Shown in pieces: positions 44,049 to 53,217 of a stretch of 64,000 bases of DNA. Position 1 is the stretch's first letter. Every line of letters begins with the position of its first letter. The notes under the pieces were generated by a model. The model had not been told where the DNA came from. It saw nothing but the letters and a program-made list of their open reading frames with translations, and made no database searches. Source of the stretch: Sphingomonas oryzagri (GTDB taxonomy: Bacteria > Pseudomonadota > Alphaproteobacteria > Sphingomonadales > Sphingomonadaceae). The position numbers and the translations under genes were made by a program. Location of the stretch: NCBI RefSeq assembly GCF_029906645.1, contig NZ_JARYGZ010000001.1, forward strand, positions 2,165,208 through 2,229,207, written 5' to 3'.

Positions 44049-45524
44049 TCATCCCGGCTCGATGTCACGCCTCGGGCTGCGCTCCCCGACAAGGGAGACC
44101 GCGATGTCGACAAGCATCTGGAACAAGCCAGGGGCGAACAGCCTCAACCACAGCCCGTAGAAGCCGATGCCTGCGCCGATGATCAGCGCAAGCCGGATCG
44201 TCGGCGACCAGTCCTGCGGGAGCATCCCGTGCAATCCCCAGATCAGCGCTGCCATCGCCAGCGAGGCAACGACGGACGGAAACAGCGCGTATGCGATGTC
44301 CCGCCAACTCAGATCGAGGTGGACGATGGCGAAGCGCATCCGGACAGGCGTCACCAGCAGGGCCGTCATCGAGGCCGCGGCGGCGAGCGCGGCGGGGCCT
44401 CGATGGACAGCCAGGAAAAAGACCACGATGTTGCTCATTGCGGCGATCGCAGACACCAGGGAATCGATATGCGATCGTTGTCCGACGAGGAGCGCCGACG
44501 TCGCGAACTGACCGAGGGACAGCGCATAGCCACCCGCCGCCAGACCGACGAGTACCGGCGCGACGGCCGACCAGTTCGGGCCGAGAATAGTGGCGACGAG
44601 ATCCGGCGCCGCCGCCGCCAAGCCGGCAAAGGCCGGAGCAGTCGCCACGCTGGTCAGTCGCAAATAGCTCAGGAACGATGCGCCGCGATCACGATGATGC
44701 TCGATATTGGCGAGCATGGGCACGGTAACGGCCGATATCGTGTTGACGAGGACGAGTGTCGCCGAGAGCATGATACGCTTTCCGGCATTGTAGATGCCCG
44801 CACCGGCCGGCCCGAAAAAAGCGGATGCGAAGAAGATGTCGGCATCGTTGGCAAGCGTGTTCCAGATCGCAGCGAAGGAGATATGCCGTGCCCCCAGGAC
44901 GGCATTTTTCGTATCCCGCCAGTTCAGGATCCAGCGCGGCCGCCAGTCGGACGCGCTCCACAACACCACCAGGTTCACCACGTTGATGGTCAGTTGCTGG
45001 AAGATCAGGCTCCACAGCTCAAAACCGTGGAGGGCGAGTGCAATACCGACTGCGCCGCCTATGACGACGGACGCGATCGATCGGAGCGCCAGCGCCCGGA
45101 AATGCATGCCGCGCACGAGCCACGCCCCATGGGTTCCGGCCAGGCCGAAGGCGAGAAGGATGAGCGCGACCGGCCTGAGCGCCGCGCCGGCTTCGGGGCT
45201 ACCGATGAGGCGCGCGATCCCTGGCGCGAAGATGATCATGCAGGGCGTAACCACGCCGGACAGGATCGCGGACAGGGTGAAACAGACGTCGAAATCGCGC
45301 CGTTGGACACCGGGCTTGGCCGCCACCGCGCTCGACAGGGGATCGATCAGGACGCGGCGCAGGCATTCCATGGTCGCGAGGCAGACCGCGACGATTCCGA
45401 AATTCTCCTTGGATACGAAGCGCGCGATCACCAGGAAGGTAAGCAACGACAGCCCCTGTCCTGCTCCTTGGCCGATCACCGCCCAGAATGTGCTGCTTCC
45501 CGTGCTCCGGGTACGGCCGGTCAT
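44049..45524 (-). CDS. Wzx-type polysaccharide flippase
   Basis: A 491-residue MOP-superfamily membrane protein with about 12-14 transmembrane helices. FWAVIGQGAGQGLSLLTFLVIARFVSKENFGIVAV is the typical N-terminal pair of segments, and the repeats continue to the C-terminus. It would flip undecaprenyl-linked repeat units to the periplasm for the polymerase at 14.4-15.8 kb. ATG 45524 is chosen as the start of clear homology, with GGAG at 12 nt; the frame extends to 45599 without family sequence. It is the only flippase candidate in the window. Confidence 0.9.
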   Translation of the reverse strand: MTGRTRSTGSSTFWAVIGQGAGQGLSLLTFLVIARFVSKENFGIVAVCLATMECLRRVLIDPLSSAVAAKPGVQRRDFDVCFTLSAILSGVVTPCMIIFAPGIARLIGSPEAGAALRPVALILLAFGLAGTHGAWLVRGMHFRALALRSIASVVIGGAVGIALALHGFELWSLIFQQLTINVVNLVVLWSASDWRPRWILNWRDTKNAVLGARHISFAAIWNTLANDADIFFASAFFGPAGAGIYNAGKRIMLSATLVLVNTISAVTVPMLANIEHHRDRGASFLSYLRLTSVATAPAFAGLAAAAPDLVATILGPNWSAVAPVLVGLAAGGYALSLGQFATSALLVGQRSHIDSLVSAIAAMSNIVVFFLAVHRGPAALAAAASMTALLVTPVRMRFAIVHLDLSWRDIAYALFPSVVASLAMAALIWGLHGMLPQDWSPTIRLALIIGAGIGFYGLWLRLFAPGLFQMLVDIAVSLVGERSPRRDIEPG

Positions 45525-45739
45525 TGAGAGAAAAGCCTCCGGATCCGACCGACCGAAGCCGCTTTGCAGAATATCAGTCCGGTCTCGCCGATGCCGCATG
45601 GGATCTGCCTCGTCTGGGCTGTACGCACGATGTGCGTCGTGATCTTCGTCGCGCCGACTTCACGGATGCACGCGTGAGGTTTGTCGCGGACCGGTCTTAC
45701 CGCGCCGGCCCAACGAGGCATCATACAACGATTGCGTAG

Positions 45740-46456
45740 TTAAGAATCGCCATTGTGACAGTGGCCTGTGCACTCGGCATCGCATGATTCCTTGTCGGCG
45801 GACGGGACATTCTCGCCCATTGCCCAGATCGCGGCCTGGGTCCGGTTCTGAACGCCGACCTTGCGGAGAATGGCCTTGACGTGAACCTTCACCGTCGCCT
45901 CGCTGATGCCGAGCTGCCGCGAAATGATCTTGTTGGAATAGCCGGCGACGAGGCAGGCCAGGATCTCGACCTCGCGGGTGGACAAGCCCACCGCCGTAAA
46001 GGAGTGGTTGATCCCGTTGCCGTGGGCTGACGGATGCGCACTATCGGGTAGCGCCTCGACAAGGCCCGAAGGCATCACTTTCTCGCCCATCGCGACGAGG
46101 CGCAACGAAGCGACCAGCGCGAGAGAAGAGATATCCTTGATCATGAAGGCGTGGCAGCCTGCCCGGAAGCACTCGATCATCACCTCGAGGTCAAACCTGT
46201 CGGAAAGCACGGCAATTCTCGATGACGGGAAGGCTTTCGCCGCCATGGTCACGAAATCCGGCCCCATCGTGTCCACCATGCCGTCGATCAACAGGACATG
46301 ACATACCCCCTCCTCAGCTTCCCCCCGGAGCTTGAGACTGGAAAGATCGGAACCCGTGTCGACGATGGAGAAGCCGTGTTCGTTCAGTATCCGGCCAAGC
46401 CCTTCCAAAGAGATGGGCACCTGACCCAACAAGGATATCTCGATCTGAGATCGCAT
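45740..46456 (-). CDS. NarL/FixJ-type LuxR response regulator with atypical receiver
   Basis: A 238-residue DNA-binding regulator. The receiver-like domain (1-120) keeps a candidate phosphoacceptor Asp58 in VLLIDGMVD and Lys107 in AFMIKDIS. The acidic pair normally near the start (VDDH) is missing: the sequence reads SLLGQVPIS. The LuxR helix-turn-helix is intact at 158-212 (LSTREVEILACLVAGYSNKIISRQLG, TVKVHVKAIL). No histidine kinase is encoded nearby. It points away from the acyl-modification module and shares a 403-nt upstream region with it. A similar regulator, at 54542-55264, sits at the other end. Confidence 0.88.
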   Translation of the reverse strand: MRSQIEISLLGQVPISLEGLGRILNEHGFSIVDTGSDLSSLKLRGEAEEGVCHVLLIDGMVDTMGPDFVTMAAKAFPSSRIAVLSDRFDLEVMIECFRAGCHAFMIKDISSLALVASLRLVAMGEKVMPSGLVEALPDSAHPSAHGNGINHSFTAVGLSTREVEILACLVAGYSNKIISRQLGISEATVKVHVKAILRKVGVQNRTQAAIWAMGENVPSADKESCDAECTGHCHNGDS

Positions 46457-46859
46457 TGCCGTTCCCCTTGACGGTTACGATTTGTTCTCCGCAAAAAATA
46501 GGAACACATCCCGATCTGGGCGGAACGGCGGATCATCGCAAAGGTACGTTAGTGCAACATCGAAGAAAAACGGACTCGGCCAACGTACTAGTTCCTACGG
46601 ATAATCCTGCGAAAGCCGATGGTGCAGCTGACGGACACATGATGCCGGCCGCGAGCCTATCGGTGCGGAATTAGTTTTCAGGCGTAGATCGCGCTCAAAC
46701 ACGCCACCGCGAAAGCGACGGATTTTTGGATAATTCGGCGGGATCGAAGCGCCAGATATCTGCTTTCAGCGGTGTCGACGGAAGGACTAAGCAAAACGCA
46801 CGATATCCATCAAAACGCCCTGACATTACGCGTCAACGACGCGATCGGGGGAAGCTCAC
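46457..46859. promoter_or_regulatory. Divergent promoter region, LuxR regulator / VOC gene
   Basis: These 403 nt lie between outward-facing genes. GTACGTT at 46544-46550 and AACGTAC at 46582-46588 form an inverted repeat with a 31-nt gap, a possible regulator site by position only. A GGGGGA ribosome-binding site precedes the VOC ATG. No gene of its own is evident. Confidence 0.3.
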
Positions 46860-47270
46860 ATGCAAATGTTCGGAAACTATGTGCTCCATCATGTCGGCGT
46901 GATCTTCCCTACGATCACGGATGCCGAAGATTTCATCGCACTGATGAACCTCGCGGAGGATTATCGCGGACGCGTCGATCAGTGGGACTGCCTGTGCATC
47001 TTCACGAAACCGGCCTCCGGTGCCGCGATCGAACTGGTGATACCCGCAGGCGGGCCCCTTCAACGGTTCAACAAGGGCGCCGGCGGCGTCCACCATTATG
47101 CCTACGAGGTCGCGGATATCGGGCTTGCCAGCCGCGATTGCGAATCGCGCGGCATGAACATGCTGCTGCCCGCACCCATCAAGGGCGCGGGCGATTTCCT
47201 GTGCAATTTCATCGCTCCGCTATCGCTTCGCGGCGTACAGATCGAACTCGTCCAGCCAATACGGTCATGA
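46860..47270 (+). CDS. VOC-superfamily metalloenzyme (methylmalonyl-CoA epimerase/glyoxalase-like)
   Basis: A 136-residue vicinal-oxygen-chelate protein with two beta-alpha-beta3 modules. The expected four metal ligands are all present in order: His in LHHVGVIF, Glu in AIELVIPAG, His in GVHHYAYEV and Glu in IELVQPI. This is the layout of methylmalonyl-CoA epimerase and glyoxalase I. It precedes the MBOAT-FkbH-ACP-SGNH genes by 299 nt on the same strand and may epimerise or isomerise the acyl unit carried by the ACP. That role is inferred from context. Confidence 0.85.
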   Translation: MQMFGNYVLHHVGVIFPTITDAEDFIALMNLAEDYRGRVDQWDCLCIFTKPASGAAIELVIPAGGPLQRFNKGAGGVHHYAYEVADIGLASRDCESRGMNMLLPAPIKGAGDFLCNFIAPLSLRGVQIELVQPIRS

Positions 47271-47569
47271 TGTTCGATCAGCGTCGGCTGTCGACTGCAC
47301 ATGAGCGCGGAATCGTTCGTGGTATCTTGCCATAGACGCGCCGATCGTTGGTCGATCGCTTTCGACCTGCTCGAAACACCTTTCCATCCGGTCGCCCCCT
47401 TCGGAAAATGGATTAGTTCCTCCGATCGGAATACTTGATCCGTTAACATCCTTACACTGCTTCGCGAATGGCGGGGGACGATCCATGACGCTTTTCCATG
47501 CGGGAAACCGTATGCCCGCAGCTGTGGGCGAGCGTCTTGGAATGGCCGCGCTAGGGGGGCGACGGCGCG

Positions 47570-49180
47570 ATGCTTTTTAATTCCAGCACGTTCCTTCTGG
47601 GCTTCCTGCCGATCGTCTTCGCCGGATTTTGCGCGTTTTCGTTCAGCCGGCTGAAGGGCTTTGCCGGCCTCTGGCTGACCGTCACATCGCTCCTCTTCTA
47701 TGCATGGTGGCGCCCTGCCGGCTTGCCCATCCTGATGGTGAGCGCAGTGGCAAACTACCTCGTCGCCGGACAATTGATCCGCCGGCGGAACCAGCCTCTG
47801 CTGATCGCCGCGATCTTGGCGAACCTGGCGGCGCTCGCTTATTACAAATATGCCGGTTTCCTGACAGTCACGGCGAACGAGGCGCTGGGCAGCAACCTGA
47901 TCGTTCCTCACATCGTGCTGCCGCTGGCCATTTCCTTCTTCACGTTCCAGCAGATCGCCTATCTGGTGGATGCGAGCGATGGAGAAGTGGAGGAACACAG
48001 CTTTTCCAACTATTGCCTCTTCCTCACCTTCTTCCCTCATCTCATCGCCGGCCCGATCACCCATCATCGGGAGATGCTGTCGCAGTTCCGCGATCCGGAT
48101 CGCTTCCGGCCCCGGCTGGACCTCTTCGCGATCGGCACGACCCTGTTCCTGATCGGGCTCTTCAAGAAAGTCATAGTGGCCGACGGCTTCGCGACCACGG
48201 TCCGCCCGATTTTCGCGACTGCGGCCGGTCAGGGCGTTCAGACGGTCGAGGCCTGGACGGGTGCATTGTCCTACACGCTTCAGATCTATTTCGATTTTTC
48301 CGGATATTCCGACATGGCGATCGGCCTCGGCCTCATGTTCGGCATCTCGCTCCCGATCAATTTCGACAGCCCGCTCAAGGCGCGCAACATCATCGAATAT
48401 TGGGCACGATGGCACATGACGCTGACGCGCTTCCTGACGGCCTACATCTACAACCCGATGGTCGTCGCGCTTACCCGGCGCCGTGCGCTCAAGGGGCGCC
48501 CGATGCCGAAGCGCGGCAAGACGACGGTCGGCGCGTTCGCCACGCTCGTGGCTCTCCCAACGATGATCACGCTGTTCATCTCGGGCGTCTGGCACGGCGC
48601 GGGCTGGCAGTTCGTCATTTTCGGCCTCCTGCACGGGAGCTATCTGGTGATCGCCAATGGCTGGCGCGCCTGGAAAGCGCATCGCGGCATTCCCGACAGG
48701 AGTAACAACCCGATCTTCATCGCCGGATCGGTGTTGACGACGTTTCTTGCCGTCGTGGTCGGACTGGTCTTCTTCCGATCGCCTGACGTCACGACCGCGA
48801 TGAGCCTGCTGGGAAGCATGATCGGCCTACACGGCACCACCCTGCCACTGCCTGCCGGCCACCTGCCCGGCGTGCCGGCGCTGGCGCACGCACTGGGCGC
48901 GAATATCGGATCGATCGAGCTGGTCGACAGCAAATCCATCGCGAGGATAGTTCTGTTCCTGATCGTCGTCTGGGCACTCCCGAACTCCAATCAATGGTTG
49001 GGCAACTACCCGACCGCACTGGGTTTCGTTGCCCGTCAGACCGCAACGGCACGGTTCGCGCCCATTCTGCGGTGGAAACCGCGTCCGGCCTTCGGCGTGG
49101 CGTTGGGCGCCATGTCGATGGTGACGATTCTATACGCCGTCTCGGCCGCTCCATCGGAGTTCATCTACTTTCATTTCTGA
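47570..49180 (+). CDS. MBOAT family O-acyltransferase (AlgI/DltB-like)
   Basis: A 536-residue polytopic membrane acyltransferase carrying acyl groups across the inner membrane to polysaccharide hydroxyls. MLFNSSTFLLGFLPIVF is the family start. The middle region has FFPHLIAGPI and LQIYFDFSGYSDMAIGLGLM, and the catalytic-His segment ISGVWHGAGWQFVIFGLLHG covers His342 and His355. The WWARWHMTLT-like block is present as EYWARWHMTLTRFL. The start follows AGGGGGG. It heads an operon with FkbH-like, ACP and SGNH genes, so the acyl donor is probably ACP-linked and the acceptor is the exported polysaccharide. Confidence 0.94.
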   Translation: MLFNSSTFLLGFLPIVFAGFCAFSFSRLKGFAGLWLTVTSLLFYAWWRPAGLPILMVSAVANYLVAGQLIRRRNQPLLIAAILANLAALAYYKYAGFLTVTANEALGSNLIVPHIVLPLAISFFTFQQIAYLVDASDGEVEEHSFSNYCLFLTFFPHLIAGPITHHREMLSQFRDPDRFRPRLDLFAIGTTLFLIGLFKKVIVADGFATTVRPIFATAAGQGVQTVEAWTGALSYTLQIYFDFSGYSDMAIGLGLMFGISLPINFDSPLKARNIIEYWARWHMTLTRFLTAYIYNPMVVALTRRRALKGRPMPKRGKTTVGAFATLVALPTMITLFISGVWHGAGWQFVIFGLLHGSYLVIANGWRAWKAHRGIPDRSNNPIFIAGSVLTTFLAVVVGLVFFRSPDVTTAMSLLGSMIGLHGTTLPLPAGHLPGVPALAHALGANIGSIELVDSKSIARIVLFLIVVWALPNSNQWLGNYPTALGFVARQTATARFAPILRWKPRPAFGVALGAMSMVTILYAVSAAPSEFIYFHF

Positions 49181-49279
49181 TCGGTCTCGGATCGAGGATT
49201 GCTGACATGCCGTATATTCGGACCACACACGACAGACCGCCGGAAACCGGGTCGCACACCGCGCCGCGGGGACGCAGCG

Positions 49280-51178
49280 ATGCTTTCCTGGCTTCCTGAA
49301 CATCGCGACGCCGGGGCCTGCCTGCGGCAGGCGCAGGCGGCCGGCGACGGGCCGACCATGCTCGCCACGGCAAGAATGCTGGCGGGCCATCGCCGGGACG
49401 CGCAGTTCACCAATCGGATCGACCGGCTGGCGCGCGCCGCGCTCGCGGCCACGCCGACGCCGGCGCTTGCCGAGGCGCGTGTGGCGATCCTGTCGTCCCA
49501 CACGATCGATCACCTCGTGCCGGCGGTTCGGGTTGCGGGCCTGCATCGCGGCATGGTCATTGAGGTCCATGCCGGGGACTATGGCCAGTTTCGCAGCCCG
49601 ATGATCATGGGATGCCCCTGGATCGAGCGTTTCGCTCCCCACATGATCCTGTTCGCGATCGACCTCCCCGCCCTGCTCGAACCGATACCCCTTTCGGCCG
49701 GCCGCGATGCGGTCGAAACGTCACTGGCGCACATCATGGAGGAGCTTCGCCAGCTGTGGAGCCTCGCGCGCGAGCGCTTTGGCGCGCAACCCGTCCAACA
49801 GACGTTTCTTCCGCAGGCCTCGCCGCTGCTCGGCTCCAACGAAGCCCTCTTGCCGGCCTCCCCATGGTCCTGCTGCGCTCGGCTGAACGATCTGTTGCGC
49901 CAAGCCTCGCAACAGGGAGAGGTGCTTCTCCTCGACGTGGCGAACCAGTTGCCCGGTATCGGCGAAGGCCGCCTTTACGACGAGGTCCGCTGGTATCAGG
50001 CCAAGCAGCTCGTCAATCCTCTGGTCGCGCCCGCCTATGGCGAGCTGGTTGCCCGCCTGGCTGCGGCCGTGATCGGCCGATCGCGGAAATCCCTCGTCCT
50101 CGATCTCGACAACACGCTCTGGGGTGGCGTCGTGGGCGATGATGGCGTCGAAAACCTCCGCCTGGGCCAGGGCAGCGCGGAAGGAGAGGCCTATATCGCC
50201 TTCCAGCGCTACGTCGCGCGCCTCGCCGAACGGGGCATCATCATCGCGGTCTGCAGCAAGAACGATCACGCCACCGCGCGCTCCGTCTTCGATCGGCATC
50301 CGGACATGCAGATCGCCTTCGACGACATAGCCTGCTTCGTCGCCAACTGGGCGGACAAGGCGAGCAACCTGCGACACATCGCGCGAACGCTCAACATCGG
50401 CCTCGACAGCATGGTATTCGTGGACGACAACCCTGCGGAGCGCGAGATCATCCGCCGCGAGCTGCCCGAGGTGGCCGTCCCGGAACTTCCCGAGGATCCG
50501 GCCGGCTACATGCAATGCATTGCCGACGGCGGCTATTTCGAGTCTCTCGGCCTGACATCCGAGGATCTCGCCCGGTCCGGCGACTATACGGCGAACAATC
50601 AGCGGGCCGCCGTTCGCGCATCGACCACCGACATGGACGGCTATCTGCAGAGCCTGGACATGACGTTGACGGCCGGCCCGATCTCGTCGTTCGATCGATC
50701 GCGAGCCGCACAGCTGATCAACAAGAGCAACCAATTCAATCTGACGACAAGGCGGCGAACGGCGGACGAACTTCATCCGCTGCTGGAAGACGCGCGGAAC
50801 GTCATCCTGGCGTTCCGCTTGCGCGATCGGTTCGGCGACAACGGCCTGATCAGCGTGATCGTCGCGCGGCCGGATGCCGCATGGTCGGGCGGGGAACTTC
50901 TCATCGACACCTGGCTGATGAGCTGCAGGGTGCTCGGCAGGGGGGTCGAGCTTGCGGCGTTGTGCGCGCTTCGCTCCGCCGCCGTCCAGGCCGGTGCGAC
51001 GGCCCTGATCGGCGAATATCGCCCGTCCGGCCGTAACGGGATGGTCGAGGCGCATTACGAGAAGCTGGGCTTCGAACGGATCGCGGCGGACACGCCCGGC
51101 GAAGAGACCTTCTGGCGAATGTCCCTGCAGGACGGACAGGTCGCCCGCCACCATCTCAAATTGGAGCTGACCATATGA
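49280..51178 (+). CDS. FkbH-like HAD-IIIC phosphatase/acyl-loading protein
   Basis: A 632-residue three-part protein. The N-terminal region (about 1-265) resembles the SGNH-like domain of long FkbH proteins such as BF1531. The HAD-IIIC domain (about 270-400) has LVLDLDNTLWGGVVG with Asp275/Asp277, CSKND and VFVDDNPAER. A GNAT-like C-terminal domain (about 460-620) includes RLRDRFGDNGLISVIVA. Relatives in tetronate and methoxymalonyl-ACP pathways dephosphorylate 1,3-bisphosphoglycerate and load a glyceryl unit on an ACP. Here the next gene is an ACP overlapping by ATGA, strongly suggesting the same partnership. Start 49280 is preferred; the frame is open to 49199. Confidence 0.9.
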   Translation: MLSWLPEHRDAGACLRQAQAAGDGPTMLATARMLAGHRRDAQFTNRIDRLARAALAATPTPALAEARVAILSSHTIDHLVPAVRVAGLHRGMVIEVHAGDYGQFRSPMIMGCPWIERFAPHMILFAIDLPALLEPIPLSAGRDAVETSLAHIMEELRQLWSLARERFGAQPVQQTFLPQASPLLGSNEALLPASPWSCCARLNDLLRQASQQGEVLLLDVANQLPGIGEGRLYDEVRWYQAKQLVNPLVAPAYGELVARLAAAVIGRSRKSLVLDLDNTLWGGVVGDDGVENLRLGQGSAEGEAYIAFQRYVARLAERGIIIAVCSKNDHATARSVFDRHPDMQIAFDDIACFVANWADKASNLRHIARTLNIGLDSMVFVDDNPAEREIIRRELPEVAVPELPEDPAGYMQCIADGGYFESLGLTSEDLARSGDYTANNQRAAVRASTTDMDGYLQSLDMTLTAGPISSFDRSRAAQLINKSNQFNLTTRRRTADELHPLLEDARNVILAFRLRDRFGDNGLISVIVARPDAAWSGGELLIDTWLMSCRVLGRGVELAALCALRSAAVQAGATALIGEYRPSGRNGMVEAHYEKLGFERIAADTPGEETFWRMSLQDGQVARHHLKLELTI

Positions 51179-51423
51179 CGAAGGCCGAAATCTACGACAA
51201 TCTCGCCGAGGTTATGCGCGATGTGTTCGACGACGACACCATCGCGATATCATCGCAGACCACGGCCCAGGATATCGCCGGCTGGGACAGCCAAGCGCAC
51301 GTCATGCTGATCGTCGCGGCCGAACAGCGCTTCGGCGTCCGCTTCCGAACGTCGGAATTCGAGGCGCTCCACAATGTCGGAGATTTCGTGGACCTCATCC
51401 TGCTCAAGCTCGAGCGCGTATGA
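51175..51423 (+). CDS. Acyl carrier protein
   Basis: An 82-residue four-helix carrier protein. The phosphopantetheine attachment Ser39 lies in IAGWDSQAHV, where DSQ replaces the more common DSL. The rest fits an ACP: acidic helix I and II surfaces, AAEQRFGVRF in helix III region and a hydrophobic C-terminus. Overlaps of 4 nt on both sides (FkbH-like upstream, SGNH-like downstream) indicate translational coupling and stoichiometric production. It probably carries the acyl group used by the MBOAT enzyme. No dedicated phosphopantetheinyl transferase is encoded in the window. Confidence 0.93.
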   Translation: MTKAEIYDNLAEVMRDVFDDDTIAISSQTTAQDIAGWDSQAHVMLIVAAEQRFGVRFRTSEFEALHNVGDFVDLILLKLERV

Positions 51424-52394
51424 TGGCGACATCGGCACCGACGCTGATCGCGCCGCGCGAGACGGTCAGACGGCCCGCCATGTTGATATACCTGCTTTCG
51501 CTGGTGGCCGGCGGCGCGCTGATGCTGATCGTGCTCGCAGGTTCGCTGCTGGCCCTGAAGGCGACCGACCACCTTCCTCCTCCGCAATTTTCGAACAGCC
51601 TTTGCGTGGACGAGAAACTGCTGGCGATGCGACACGATCCGCCGGTCGATCCCAATTTCCTGGTGGTGGGGTCGTCGGTCGCCTGGCGTCATTTCAACGG
51701 CACCGCGGCGACGGCCCAGATGCCGGCGCTGCGACCGTACAATGCCGGATTTTGCGGCGCACGCATTTCGGAAACCTACGAGATCACGCAATGGCTGGTG
51801 GGAAGGCTGCCATCCGTCCGGCACGTCCTGCTCATCGCTTCGCCGCTCGATTTCGAAAATTGCTCGAAGGATGATCCCACCCAATTCTCGATCGGGGATA
51901 CCGATCAATATGTGTTCGGCGGCGGCTCGCCATCCCGATATTACGCGCGATATTTCGATCCCGTGACATTGCTTGCCAATGCGAGGATCGTACGCGACGC
52001 GCGCACCGATGTGGCCGCGATGGATCCGCTCGTGCAGGATCGATATGGCAGCGCCCCTGCCGAGCCCACGCGCTCGCGCGGCCTATTCTACGGGCGAGTG
52101 CAGCCGGACCCGGCTTGCTTCGCCGCCCTCCGCGCGATCGCACAATCGCTGGAAGGGAAGAACATCGCCTTCGATCTTGCGATGAGCCCCGTTCATCCCG
52201 GCTGGGAACGGAAATATGGCGGCCCGCGCTTCTGGGTGCCGTTCGACCGACGCATCGCGGCGAGCCTGGCGGGCACGCATGGCCGCCTGCTCCACGTCGC
52301 CTATCGCCCCGCGACCGACGCCTGGTACGACGCGGTGCACGTCAGATGGTCTGCCACCCCGGCGCTGACGAGGGCTTTCCTCGCGGCTTCGTAG
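51420..52394 (+). CDS. Membrane-anchored SGNH-like protein (DltD/AlgX-type acylation partner)
   Basis: A 324-residue protein with one N-terminal membrane helix (about 21-46) and a periplasmic SGNH-hydrolase-like domain. Block I is LVVGSSVAWRHF with catalytic-type Ser85 or Ser86, and the closing DxxH pair is D304-x2-H307 in WYDAVHVRW. Proteins of this type partner MBOAT enzymes and pass acyl groups from the membrane enzyme to the polymer (DltD, AlgX/AlgJ). The ATGA overlap with the ACP gene ties it to the module. It converges with the PIG-L gene 88 nt away. Confidence 0.8.
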   Translation: MMATSAPTLIAPRETVRRPAMLIYLLSLVAGGALMLIVLAGSLLALKATDHLPPPQFSNSLCVDEKLLAMRHDPPVDPNFLVVGSSVAWRHFNGTAATAQMPALRPYNAGFCGARISETYEITQWLVGRLPSVRHVLLIASPLDFENCSKDDPTQFSIGDTDQYVFGGGSPSRYYARYFDPVTLLANARIVRDARTDVAAMDPLVQDRYGSAPAEPTRSRGLFYGRVQPDPACFAALRAIAQSLEGKNIAFDLAMSPVHPGWERKYGGPRFWVPFDRRIAASLAGTHGRLLHVAYRPATDAWYDAVHVRWSATPALTRAFLAAS

Positions 52395-52482
52395 CCCCGT
52401 CGGATGTTCATGTTGGCCCCAGAGCCCGGATGTCGATGTTGAGAACAGCGGCCGGGGTACGAGGCGTGATCGCCGCGCGAAA

Positions 52483-53142
52483 TCAGATGCCCAACACCAT
52501 TTTGGAGGCGCTGAAAGCCTCGGCAAACCCTTCCGGCGCGTTGCACTCGATACCGCGGATCTTCGCCAGAGACAGGAATGTCTGCGGTGAAAACCAGGAT
52601 CGATGCCGCTGGCTGGGAAACGCCGCGTAGATCGCCTCGGCCTTCCGGCGCGCCACAGCCTCGGTCAGATGGACATAGGCGTTGGTCCGGCCGAGATCGC
52701 CGTCATATTTCGGGATCTCGTATCCCAGAACGAAATGGTCGCGGAACGTGTTGTGGCTCAACGACGCGATGACGGCATGATCCTGATGGGCGTCGCCCAT
52801 CGAGTGCGTCAGGATGATGTCGGGCGAGGCCGTTCGCTTGATCGTCTCGAACACCGCCTTGATGCCGGGCAGTTCGTGAGGAAATAGGCCATCCTGAAAA
52901 TCGAATACCTCGACGATCAGCTCGCCGCGATTGCCCATCAAAGCCGCTGCGCTGCGCCGCGCTTCGTCGGCGCGAAGATCGTCACCGCTGAAGACGACCC
53001 AGTGCACGATCAGATGAGGCGCCTGAGCCGCCAGGTTGAGCAGCGTGCCCCCGCAGCCGATCTCGATATCGTCCGCATGGGCACCGAGGCACAGGACCCG
53101 CAGCGGGCGCTCCATCTTACGAGAAATATCCAGCGCGATCAT
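52483..53142 (-). CDS. PIG-L family N-deacetylase
   Basis: A 219-residue zinc-dependent LmbE/PIG-L deacetylase. The metal/catalytic motif AHADDIEIGCGG (21-32) matches AHPDDE-type sequence with Ala for Pro and Asp-Ile for Asp-Glu, and the HxxH motif is in GDAHQDHAV. Family members deacetylate N-acetylated sugars or sugar conjugates. GGGAG lies 8 nt before ATG 53142. It lies 75 nt after the nucleotidyltransferase gene on the same strand, so the pair may prepare an amino sugar or sugar-linked donor. The substrate is unknown. Confidence 0.9.
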   Translation of the reverse strand: MIALDISRKMERPLRVLCLGAHADDIEIGCGGTLLNLAAQAPHLIVHWVVFSGDDLRADEARRSAAALMGNRGELIVEVFDFQDGLFPHELPGIKAVFETIKRTASPDIILTHSMGDAHQDHAVIASLSHNTFRDHFVLGYEIPKYDGDLGRTNAYVHLTEAVARRKAEAIYAAFPSQRHRSWFSPQTFLSLAKIRGIECNAPEGFAEAFSASKMVLGI

Positions 53143-53217
53143 TCGGATGACTCCCGTTCGCCCCGGATGAGGCCAGAAGTATGATGGTCTCCGCGCGTGC
53201 CGAACGCCGACGCGGTA

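Noticed and set aside
47102-48682. Long minus-strand open frame opposite the MBOAT gene
   Set aside because: It is antisense to a clear MBOAT protein and has no domain of its own.
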